Of a DNA stretch of 64,000 bases, positions 54,795 to 64,000 are shown piece after piece. Both the position numbers and the translations under genes were made by a program. The stretch spans positions 310,001-374,000 of the forward strand of contig JAHLMK010000017.1 in the NCBI GenBank assembly GCA_019915135.1. The letters are read 5' to 3'. The stretch's first letter is position 1; each line of letters begins with the position of its first letter. Source of the DNA: Strobilurus pachycystidiatus. Its lineage: Eukaryota > Basidiomycota > Agaricomycetes > Agaricales > Physalacriaceae. The notes under the pieces were generated by a model, which was given only the letters and a program-made list of their open reading frames with translations, was not told where the DNA came from and did no database searches.

Positions 54795-57537
54795 ATGCGC
54801 AGCGTTCTGGTCGTCGCGGCCGTCGCTGCCTACGGCGCCAACGCCTTCTACCTCCCTGGGGCGGCTCCCCGCAACTACAAGCGGGGCGATACCGTCGACC
54901 TCTTCGTCAATGCACTCACACCGATGCTGTCCGGCAATAACGATGCGAAGTTGGTGCGTGTGCCGCCCGCCCGCTGCTCTGCCAGCCAATTTTGACGCGA
55001 ATTTCCGCAGAAATCACTCATTAATTGTGAGAATGCGCCCAACAATGCCTCTCAGAACAAGTGATAACCGCATCTCATGCAAGATGACTACTATAACCCC
55101 AGATTCCGCTTCTGCGAGCCGGAAGGGGGACCGAAAAAGCAGCCAGAATCCCTCGGGTCCATTCTGTTTGGCGACAGGATATTCAACTCTCCGTATGATG
55201 TGCGTCTTCTGCAGCCCTCCGCTAGTTTGCCGTCTCCCAACGTGACCGACCACGTCGACAGATTAGAATGCTCGAAAACAACGGAACGTGTCAAACGCTA
55301 TGCATCGTCGACGACGTTACTGGTGAAGACGCAGCGTTCATCAACGACCGCATTCGCGAAGACTATGCTCTAAACTGGCTTATTGACGGACTTCCCGCCG
55401 CCGAAATGAAGATCGACACCCGCAACGGCGACTTGTTCTTTGACATGGGTTTCAATCTCGGCAACGACGACGAGCCTTACGGAGAGGCCCCCGCTCTAAA
55501 CAACCACTATGAGATCGTTCTCCGGTGCGGCTATTGTTCCCCGACGGCTTCCAGTCGCTTACGCCGTACAGGTATCATCAGCCAACGCCAGGCGATTACC
55601 GCGTTGTTGGTGTGCTGGTATGGCCATCAAGGTGCGCTCCGCTCTCTTGTTATCTATGGAACTGATACTGGCAATCAACAGCATTGGAGGCCCACAGGAA
55701 GCCGCCCCCACTTGTGCAGAGACCAACACGCCTCTCATTCTGAGCGAAACAGCAACGCAGGCAGTCCGTTACACCTATCGAGTTACCTGGAATGTGAGCA
55801 TTCTCGGCTCCCACTCACTCCAAACATACTCATCTACGCTCCGCTCTCATCCAGGAATCCGATACTCCCTGGGTGCGTATATCTTAATTCCAGGACGAAA
55901 GCGGAGTCTTAGAAATATTCTCTTCCAGGCTACGCGTTGGGACAACTACCTGCACATCTTTGACCCTCGTATCCATTGGTTCAGTCTTATAAACTCTCTC
56001 GTCATCGTCATATTCCTTTGTGTCATGGTCTCTATGATCCTCCTTCGGACTGTTTCGCGTGATGTAGGTATTTGGCGCAAGTTTTTCTTACAGAGCTCAC
56101 AATTCGCCGATAGATTTCGCGGTATAACGCTATTGATTTGAGTGAGGACGTCCAGGAGGATTGGGGTTGGAAGCTTGTTCATGGAGAAGTCTTCCGTACT
56201 CCCACTTATCCTATGGTTCTTGCGGTCATGGTTGGCAATGGCGCACAGCTCTGTGCTATGGTCGTGGTAACACTTGGTATGTCCGGCTTGGGAAGCTGTC
56301 TTGCACCGTCATTGACTTTTTGGCGAAGTTTTTGCATTGCTTGGCTTCCTCTCGCCCTCTAACCGTGGATCCCTGGCTACTGTCATGATGGTATGCTGGA
56401 CATTATTCGGAGGGTGAGATGTCCTGCGTGTTGCATGTGGCGTACTTTCTCACGTCTCAAAACAGAGTCGGTGGTTATGTCTCGAGTCGATGCTACGCGT
56501 CTTTGGGAGGAGCAGAGAAGAGGAAGAATGCATTCATGACTGCTACAGTGCTCCCAACGTGAATTCATGCTCTCTCTGGTGTTACGTCTGCTAATGCTCG
56601 CATTTCAGTGTCGTCTTCATCATTGTCTTCCTCCTCAATTTCTTCCTTCTCGTCGCCGGCTCTTCGGGTGCGGTACCATTCGGTACGTCGTCTGTCACTT
56701 TTCTGTCGTCACTGAAGTGATACGGTACAATTCAGGAACGATGCTCTTGATCGTTGTGCTCTGGTTTGGAATTTCTGCGCCATTGTCCGCTGTTGGAGCC
56801 TACTTTGGTTCGAAACATGGGGTGCGCATTGTGTCAGTGGTCTATGGCAATTCTGACCTTGACACAGGCCATTCAACATCCCGTGCGAGTAAATCCCATA
56901 CCTCGTCAAATTCCTCCTGCACCAAATTATCTCCGGCCTTGGGTACGCTGCTATTATCCGGGTAGCCATGTGCTCTGACTAACAATCTTCTGTGTAGGCT
57001 TCAACGCTGCTGAGCGGCCTGCTTCCCTTCGGTTTGTGCACTTCGAAGTCGGTATATGTGTTTGTTCTGACATTCTGTATCAGGAGCGGCGTTCGTCGAG
57101 TTGTACTTTGTGTTGTCTAGCCTGTTCGCTTCGCGGGCATACTATGCATTCGGTTTCCTGGCCATGACTGGAGCCGTCGTGGGATTGACAACAGCGACGG
57201 TCACCATTCTGTTCACCTACTTCGTTCTGTGCGCGGAAGATTACAGATGGCATTGGCGTGCGTTCTTGACTGGAGGAGGGAGCGCGTTCTGGCTTTTGGC
57301 ATACGGGCTGTTCTATTGGGCTTCGCGCCTTTCGCTCGACTCTTTATCCAGTGTCTTGCTTTACCTGGGATATCTGCTCTTGCTCGTCATACTTGACTTC
57401 CTTGTCACTGGTATGCGATCCATTCACTGTTATCAAAGGACTGACCGCTGATGAGAACTTGTTCCACAGGAACAATAGGATTCTTGGCCTCGTATTGGGC
57501 AGTACGTAGGTTGTATAGTGCGATTCGTATCGACTAG
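54795..57537 (+). CDS. EMP70: Endomembrane protein 70 / nonaspanin (TM9SF family)
   Basis: Nine-transmembrane protein of Golgi and endosomes involved in membrane-protein sorting and cell adhesion. A signal peptide (VLVVAAVAAYGANAFYLPGA) leads to the luminal domain: PRNYKRGDTVDLFVNALTP, YDYYNPRFRFCEP, ESLGSILFGDRIFNSPYD, NGTCQTLC, and FINDRIREDYALNWLIDGLP. The membrane part begins with HWFSLINSLVIVIFLCVMV near 55975, continues through LVHGEVFRTPTYPMVLAVMVGNGAQL, and ends with GTIGFLASYWAVRRLY. The protein ends in IRID at 57537; family members usually end in a KxD/E COPI signal, here with arginine. At least twelve introns, the densest in the window. The start is the ATG immediately before the signal peptide. 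Confidence 0.93.
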
Positions 57538-57903
57538 TAATCTGCCTCGCGCAACAATGTAACATGCATCGCTACCCTAGGATTGGTGGAGGGTAACTTA
57601 TTTATGTACACCAGGCGCGCTGTGGAGGCTCTATGTGTCGCATATCTGTATTTATTATTGGACAATATCGTGGCGAGGGCCTGAGCCTAAGTCAAGCCTT
57701 GATGATGTCACGTTCACGCGTCTTCTCCTTCCGCCATCACGTCGATATGGGTGGCGCAAATTACATGGGCGGCCGGATGTGCGTCTGCCTCTGCAAAGGC
57801 CTCTATATTTTTTTCCTATTAATCTACGGACAGGAATGCGGCAAAATCAAGGCGGAAGGACCCGGCTGCCCGTCTGGAGAAGCGCTACTTTGGGCAGCAG
57901 AGG
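57538..57903. promoter_or_regulatory. Gap between EMP70 and the W-I-repeat protein, with TATA element
   Basis: No gene. TATATTT at 57804-57810 lies about 95 bases before the next ATG (57904) and is followed by TTTTTTCCTATT. It fits a core promoter. Confidence 0.45.
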
Positions 57904-59714
57904 ATGAACATCCTGTCGAAAGGCGGCCTCCCGATGGCGACGGCCGCAGCAAAACGCGTGGCGGACCCCTCAGACATTGACTTTTCGCATGCAAGACGGC
58001 GGACGGCGTCGCTGGAGAAGCATGGGCGCATCGAGCAACCCCAGAGGCGATTCCGTGAACTGAGGCTTGAGTCCAGTGAAGGGTCGGATATCAGGAATTC
58101 CAGGGTTTTGGAGGCCTTAGACACGTCAGAACGCGAGTTGTTCTTTTTTCCTCGATGGCCGCCGTTTTGACTGACTGTGCTTCAGCGGCGGCGTTGAGGG
58201 CAGCAATGAACCAGATTCTGGCATTGCCAGACCTGGCCGGGTTATCAGATCGTCGACCGACTGCCAAGCGGAGGAGTGAGAACGTGGATCCCGTCCTACT
58301 ACATCAGGCAAAGGTATATGAACGCGTATCATGACTTGACTCGGGCAATGACGCGTTTCGTGCATAGAGGACGCGATATAGAGGCCCTTCTGTAGCGGAC
58401 AACGACGACGAGGATGAACAGGATACGCCGCCATCATACTATGATGACGAGCAGGAGATGGCCCTCGACCCCAGTCCTCCGCCGGACGACATGTTTGGCT
58501 CTCTTCCAGTTCGCTCCCTTACCATAGACTCATTCTCTGGCAACATATTCCACTACGACGATCCCTGGAAAGCCGTCGGCATCATCATTGGCGCAGAGAC
58601 TGCAACGTCCGACCCCTCTTCACAGAGTCCTGTCCTCTTCCAGCCCAGGAGGCGCATCGCACCCTACTCTTCCGACACCCAGACGCACATATCTCATCGA
58701 CATCACACGACACCCGATACTCACCCTTCTGACATTAACAATTGTTCTGCTATGCTTGATTTACCTGCTTCTTCTCCCCCTTCCAACAATGCTCCGTCCA
58801 GTGGACTGCCCATCGCCTCTTACACCGAAGAGGAACCGGACGCTCGAGAACACACTGCTCTATCTTATTCCGACGACGACGATATCGTCGAAGAGTCTTC
58901 CCAAGCCTATTTCTCCAGCTGGATTGATGTCACACCCGCACGCCAGAGCAGCTCGTCAGCTCATAGATCTTCTACAAATCGGATTGGAGTTACCCAGAAG
59001 CTACATACGTCTACCGAATTCCCCTTGCATACCTCTAAGCCTCACGATGACAGTTCGGACCTTTCTACTTGGATCGTAGTTCCTTCAAACGCCTCAGAGT
59101 CTGCCCCTCCTGACAGACTTGAAGCAAACACTTCAACACCGCTCTCCAGCTGGATCTTCCTTTCCTCTCCTGCTACTGCTTCTGAACATCCCTCTTCGAA
59201 ATCGGCTTCTGCATCCACAGCACGCAAACAAACCAGCCCGCTCTTCACTCCAACGAACACCGACAACGTCTTTTCCGTATCCTCGCGGAACGACGCCGCA
59301 CGCTTAGGATTGACGAAGCTTCCTCTAGAAACGCCCACACGTAAACAACACATACTCCTTCCGCAGCCTTTGCCAAAGCCGCCTGTCCCCAGTTTGTTCA
59401 CCAGAACGAAGCAGCGATTATTTGGGAGATCAGCCAAGGACTCGTCGCCAATCCAAGGCAATCCTTCTTCCTCGCGTCCGCTCGAAGCCCGTTCTGTCGA
59501 TGATGATTTGGAAGATGAAGAGGACGACCCAGGAGACCAGCCACAGCAGGCATCGCCAGGGCTGAATCGTACTCACGCAAATGCTCATGGTTACGCCTGG
59601 TGCGTTGATGAAAACGAAGCCAGGCGCCAAACCGAAGAAGAGGATGGGGGAGGCTATGGAGGACTATGCTTGTTTTCCAAGGAGGAGCTAATGGATTCGT
59701 CAGAGGAGGAGTGA
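57904..59714 (+). CDS. Uncharacterised disordered protein with three S-x-W-I-x-x repeats
   Basis: No family recognised. Exon 1 is basic (MATAAAKRVADPSDIDFSHA, RRTASLEKHGRIEQPQRRF). A second exon (ALRAAMNQILALPDLAGLSD, RRPTAKRRSENVDP) joins over an intron with acceptor TTCAG near 58186; the exact donor of exon 1 is unclear. The third exon is long, Ser/Pro/Asp-rich and mostly disordered, with an ordered start (FGSLPVRSLTIDSFSGNIFH, DDPWKAVGIIIG). Three short repeats are notable: FSSWIDV (W codon at 58920), LSTWIVV (59070), LSSWIFL (59151). A Lys/Arg stretch (FTRTKQRLFGRSAKD), an acidic patch (DDDLEDEEDDPGD) and the end YGGLCLFSKEELMDSSEEE follow. Start: 57904 or in-frame ATG 57934. No transmembrane segment or signal. 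Confidence 0.65.
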
Positions 59715-60169
59715 TGTCGTGTGTTACCAGCCAGCCCTAGTGAAGAGACGTGTTTCCAGATTGTGGCATGAACTGTGAAAGATGACCGTTGTGATATAGG
59801 ATGGAATTGTTGGCTCGCCCGACTCGCACGTCGTCCCCGCTTGCGCATCTCCCTCAAGACAGCCCCTTAGGCCTGATTGGTTACTTCTATGCATCTCCCT
59901 GACGTACAAACATACCTTCCTAACCCAAGAGCCAGTGCATACCACCAAGAAAGTCATGTAGAGATGCAGCAGCATCGCGCAATTAAGTGCGTAAGGGTAT
60001 GCGGAGCCTTCTTTTGTGAGGGCTGCGTGATAATTTATATGCTACTACGTGCTATGCCTTGACTTTGAACCTGGATATTGATCGCTCAACATGAAGCCAT
60101 ACATAGCATAGTGCAACCGCATCTCATCTGCCTCATGAAATCCTGACAATGAAAGGGAATAACAAGTTT

Positions 60170-61918
60170 TCAACTCTCATCCGCAACGGCGAGAACCATA
60201 ACCTTGTCCTTCCCAGCCCTCAACATCAGGACCCGGGCGTCAATGAGGTCTTCGCTGGTCACCACAAATTGCGTCTCTGGTACAACCTTATCGTTGAAGT
60301 ACAGCCCTTTTCCTTGGATCAGCTGGCGGGCAGCGGCTATCGAGGCGCATGAGCATAATGATTTAGAACTAGTACTGGATGGCGTACAATTCGAGGCGAC
60401 TAGCCCATGCCGCGCGGCCAACTTCGCCACGGGCGTGGAGAATATTGATGCAGCGTCCACAAAGCGTAACCTATTGTCGCCCTTGAAAGCAGCCAAAAGG
60501 GAATCCGCGGACATGTCCTTGAATCGGGCGTTGGGCTGCTTGAAGAGCGTCTCGGTCTTGGTTATAGCTTGTTCGACGGCTTCCTCTGGAGATTTCTCGT
60601 CAGATGAGGGTAAATTGGCAGCATGCGTACGTACTTCCGTGTACCAACTCCGTCACTTCTGCGGCTAAGCGCCGTTGAGCGGTACGCTTTTCGGGTGTCG
60701 CCTATACGACCTCAATTAGTGTCCAGTTACGAAAAAGACTATTAGACAAACAGCGTGTTCTTCCACAATACTCTGGATCTCCGGTAGTGGAAGAAGAGTG
60801 AAGACTTTCAAAAGAGTCTCGACGTCTGCGTCTTCCACTTTAATGAAGTACTAAACGCCGTCAGTACTTTGTAAACCGGACCACCTCGGCATACATACCT
60901 GATAAAAGTCAAACACACTCGTCAAATCCTCCCTCATCCATACTGCGTTCCCTGCACTCTTGCCAAACTTGGCCCCCGATGCCGTCGTGAGCAGTGGTGT
61001 CGTTATACCGAAAGGCTCCGGCACGGGCGTCTTTGAGAACGCGTTGAGACTGCGGATGAACTCTACGCCTGCGACGATGTTCCCCCACTGGTCGGACCCG
61101 CCCACTTGGATTCGACAGTTGTGGTGCTTGTTGAGGTAGTAGAAGTCGTAGCCTTGCAGGAGCTGGTACGTGAACTCGGTGAATGACATGCCTTGGTGAG
61201 ACTCCAGTCGCGAACGGACGCTGTGTATACAGGTCAGCAGAAGTCTGGTGTGATCGTTCGACATACCTCTCCCGAGCAAGCATCGTATTCACTCTGGCAT
61301 GTATCCCGACTTCTTGCAAAAAGTCGAGTAGCTTGAAGTTTTCGTACCACTCCAGGTTACTCTTGACGGAAATATCCTCCCTGATGGGTGCGAACCCGCG
61401 TTGTGACGCGTAGACGGACGCGCTGCGGAAGAAACGTTGTACGCCTTCCGTGAGTTGCTGGACATTGGATTCCACCTGCTTCACGTCTGCCGGTGAGCGC
61501 TCCTTTGTTCTGCCAGATGGGTCTCCGACAAGCCCTGTAGCACCGCCTATCTAAATTACCATTACCATGAGCCGTAGAGTATTTGCAGAAGATATGGCGC
61601 ACAAGTGGAATTGTTATGTGACTTCGTAGTTCAAAGTGAAGAAGACACATGAGAGGAAAGAGATGGCCGATATGCAGAGCAGGCGCAGTTGGGTCAATTC
61701 CAGAGTATATTGTCTGAGGAGAGGATTCCAGAGCAGCAGCCAGTTCATTCTGTCTATTTTCTGGTCGGCCAGCCTGCAGTTGAACTTGAAAGATCGACGA
61801 ACTTTGTCGTTTGGTGAATGAAGCCCCGATCAGTCAGGTCCTGAAGAAGCGTCGACAGACGCCGCGTGGGCGTCCGCGTCCGCGCTACGAAATTCCTCGC
61901 CACATGACGGAAGAGCAT
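60170..61918 (-). CDS. MSY1: Tyrosyl-tRNA synthetase, mitochondrial
   Basis: Class Ic synthetase charging mitochondrial tRNA(Tyr). A basic presequence ([20 protein letters not shown]) leads to [18 protein letters not shown]. Then come [20 protein letters not shown] with the HIGH motif, [58 protein letters not shown], and [11 protein letters not shown], the KMSKS-equivalent loop. A C-terminal S4-like domain ends the protein ([39 protein letters not shown]). About seven introns. The frame is open to 61963, but the ATG at 61918 gives the cleanest presequence and leaves space for the divergent gene starting at 61969. Nothing in the nearby genes suggests co-function. Confidence 0.95.
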
Positions 61919-61968
61919 GAAGGGTGTTGCGATCACATGACGTCCAGGCCTCTTCCTTCCCATCCATC
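61919..61968. promoter_or_regulatory. Very short bidirectional promoter between MSY1 and a hypothetical gene
   Basis: Only 50 bases separate the two predicted start codons, which point in opposite directions. Either both transcripts have very short or overlapping leaders, or one gene starts further in. No TATA box on either strand; CATGACGTCCAG with a TGACGT half-site (CRE/ATF-like) lies inside at about 61936-61947. Confidence 0.5.
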
Positions 61969-62870
61969 ATGATCAAGAATGGCCGACTTCGCGCCGCTCT
62001 CAGAGACACCGTCACCGCTCCGAATGCAATGCTCGCCGCTGCCGCTGTCTGCGTCGTCGTCGGTGCCATGCGCAGACAACGTCTACCTCGGACCTCTTCA
62101 TCGCCCACTTGGTCGCTCGGTGCCGTCGCCTATCACTACATGCCACTGAAACCTGCTCTGCGGACTCTATGGCGCCGGATGTCCGGATTCTACAAGTCCA
62201 AACAGGTACGCGGGGCAGCATACATTCGCCGAAGTGCTTTCTCAAGCTTGGAATACAGAAGCCGAGGTATCCTGGTCCATCATCCACTACAGACATTCAG
62301 CCACAGCCCGTATTATCCTACCACAAGTCAACAGGACCCGTGTCCCTTGCTCGCTCTCACACACTCTTTGACCGCCTTTACGCCTGGTTCTCCAGATCTA
62401 TCACGCGACGCACCTCACCAGCCCGCCCTGCCGATTTATCTCCCAGTTTCGTCCTCTGGTTAGCATCAAAACCTCGGACTAGACCCCCCTCTTTGCCCAA
62501 TACCGAATCACGCTCTTTGCCGCCCAGTCCCAACGTCAATCACACAATAAATCGAGATCTGACCGCCGCGCCTCGTTTGAACGCCAAAGCATCCACATTT
62601 GTACCCACCCTTCCACCACCACCCAAATCCCAAAGTACTTCCGTGTGCTTTGTGCCCCAGCTTCTCTCAGTACCAGGTACCGGAAATCTGCCTTTCTTGT
62701 CCCCTCCCGTCGCGCCGCCTGTGTCGATCGTCCATCCTGTCAACAGAAGGACGCGCCAATTCGAACGCAAAGCAGCCGGAGCTACTCCAGGCCCTTCCTC
62801 CACGCCGATGACCCCAGGATCTCGACGTTGGTTAGCAATGCAAAATCGGGCAGCAGGCAAAGCGCGCTAA
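61969..62870 (+). CDS. Uncharacterised protein with N-terminal membrane segment and Pro-rich tail
   Basis: Two exons join in phase 0: KSKQ (donor GTACGC after about 62205) to KPRYPGPSSTTDIQ (about 62259 on). About 280 residues. Near the N-terminus there is a hydrophobic helix (NAMLAAAAVCVVVGAMRRQR) flanked by basic residues, typical of a mitochondrial outer-membrane or ER signal anchor. Next is a short Trp/Tyr/Arg-rich segment (WSLGAVAYHYMPLKPALRTL). The rest is Pro/Ser/Thr-rich (TLPPPPKSQS, GATPGPSSTPMTPGSRRW) with a short ordered stretch SHTLFDRLYAWFSRS. No family recognised. The ATG at 61969 starts the basic N-terminus (MIKNGRLRAALRD); an upstream in-frame ATG at 61924 would overlap MSY1's leader. 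Confidence 0.65.
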
Positions 62871-64000
62871 CCACCATATCACACTCTTCCTCACCCGCGA
62901 CGAATATCATTATCATATCACTTTGATTCCCGCCTATGGTGAACTTTACCCGTGGGCGGACGTTCTTCTATTCATAGTTGACAAGGCCGAATCTGTACTA
63001 CTCAGGTCGTGAAAGAGTCCGATACTGTTGTCGTATACAGGTCGTGAAATGACACTATTTTGTCCCCAAGTTCGAGGCCAGCTCAATGGCGTGAACCCTG
63101 GAGAGAACGTCCGACCTCCGCTGTGCGCCACCGGAGCATAACGTTGAGAATCAGCGACAATCGCACACCCATGGTCACAAGTCGCGCTCGCTTGACAGGA
63201 CAACGTTAGTCTCCTTGATAGGCCTTGACATGCCCATCCTCAAGGGACCATGTGTGTTTGGGATAGTTCATTGCTCCGGTGACATTAAGAGCCCTCCCAT
63301 ACACAGGTGTGAAAAGTATCCCGTCTACTTAGTGTCCAACCGGCGGCTCATACTTGTTGCCCGGCACGCCAAGCTTTGCGTGGTCGTCTGATTTGCAAGT
63401 CGCTGTGGGCGTGTGAAGGGCAAATGTGAAGGACTTGCACGAGCCGAGGGAATCGCGGAGGACGCGTCAGGCGCGTCTGACATTCAGGTATGCGCACTTG
63501 ATGCCCCGCAATCTGCATCTGTGGAGGTAACCGGCGGAAGATGATTGGAGGGCTGGCAACGGCAGAACAAGTCGAGACTTGACTTTCTTACTAGGCAGGG
63601 TAATGGGCCTGTAGCACTTCTTGGCGGTACCATATTGAGTGCGAGTCTACCTGCTGACGTCTGGCACATCCTCTACTGATGGGAAAGGCGATAAGACGGA
63701 GCCGTTTGGACGGAAGTATCGAGGGGCAAGCACGTCTAGGCTAGAGCGAACTCGCATGCCACCACGAGCTTCTTGTTGGCGAGACCACAACGTTGTGTAG
63801 CTTTAGGACCGATTCGTAGGGAGTGATTGCCCGCATAGGACTAGATGACGATATGGCAGTCAAAGTGGACCGGGTAAGCGGAGAGCTGACTGTGAGGGTT
63901 CCCCTCCGTCAAAGAAGGAGACTGATTAGGGAGAGGTACTTTCTTGTAGAGCGTAGAGCGAAGGCAGACAGAGTCCAGACTGAGAGATTCGCCGCCAGAG
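62871..64000. other. Terminal 1.1 kb with no recognised gene
   Basis: No frame shows family motifs or convincing splice structure. It contains a 12-base direct repeat CAGGTCGTGAAA at 63003-63014 and 63038-63049, and a cluster of CGCGTC elements near 63460-63480. It may be a 3' flank plus the promoter of a gene beyond the window edge. Confidence 0.35.

Noticed and set aside
62959..63049. CAGGTCGTGAAA direct repeats as a CRISPR-like or telomeric array.
   Set aside because: Only two 12-base copies, 35 bases apart; too few for an array and not a telomere sequence.

Overview
This 64 kb window is nuclear DNA from a filamentous basidiomycete, most likely an Agaricomycete. Genes are dense, lie on both strands, and are broken by many introns of about 50-60 nt with fungal branch points (CTAAC/CTGAC/CTAAT). 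The set of orthologues is fungal: Atg27, DASH subunit Duo1, Tom1-type HECT ligase, Dbp10, fungal ERG8 and mitochondrial Pet112 and Msy1. I see no rRNA or tRNA genes, intact transposon, CRISPR array or viral element. Exon boundaries are hand-inferred from frames, GT/AG sites and family motifs, so CDS coordinates are start-to-stop spans that include introns.

Layout. 1-1.69 kb holds no supported gene. 1.69-5.3 kb (+) carries ferrochelatase and phosphomevalonate kinase. 5.5-9.4 kb (-) carries a membrane-anchored RING-H2 ligase and allantoinase. A Yippee-like zinc protein follows at 9.8 kb (+), then a gene-poor 2.5 kb. 13-22.5 kb (-) is a run of five genes: an ABC1/UbiB atypical kinase, a TBC RabGAP, a protein with a viroplasmin/RNase H1 N-terminal domain, Atg27 and a quinone oxidoreductase. 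22.7-34.5 kb (-) is one giant HUWE1/Tom1 HECT ubiquitin ligase. 35.1-37.6 kb (+) has the PC4/Sub1 coactivator and mitochondrial GatB. 37.8-40.8 kb (-) is Dbp10, followed by a small secreted Kre9/Knh1-like protein (+). 42.5-45.2 kb (-) has Duo1 and an uncharacterised protein. 45.7-47.9 kb (+) encodes an uncharacterised protein in which I find a trypsin-like His-Asp-Ser order. 49.1-52.7 kb (+) holds two tandem C2H2 zinc-finger paralogues. 52.9-54.7 kb (-) is the queuine tRNA-ribosyltransferase, divergent from an EMP70/TM9 gene (+). 57.9-59.7 kb (+) is a low-complexity protein with three W-I-x-x repeats. 60.2-61.9 kb (-) is mitochondrial tyrosyl-tRNA synthetase, divergent from a small membrane-anchored hypothetical protein (+). 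The last 1.1 kb looks empty.

Most genes are unrelated housekeeping genes in heme, isoprenoid, purine catabolism, mitochondrial translation, ubiquitin, autophagy, trafficking and kinetochore pathways; this is not a metabolic cluster. The items most worth a second look are: (1) a segmental tandem duplication that copied the zinc-finger gene together with its upstream block and the 3' end of the convergent tRNA-guanine transglycosylase gene, leaving a decayed transglycosylase tail between the copies; (2) the trypsin-fold hypothetical protein with a long acidic region and a coiled-coil insertion; (3) the protein with three Atg8-interacting-motif-like repeats; (4) two introns in unrelated genes that splice in frame only with a GC-AG donor of identical sequence GCATGT.
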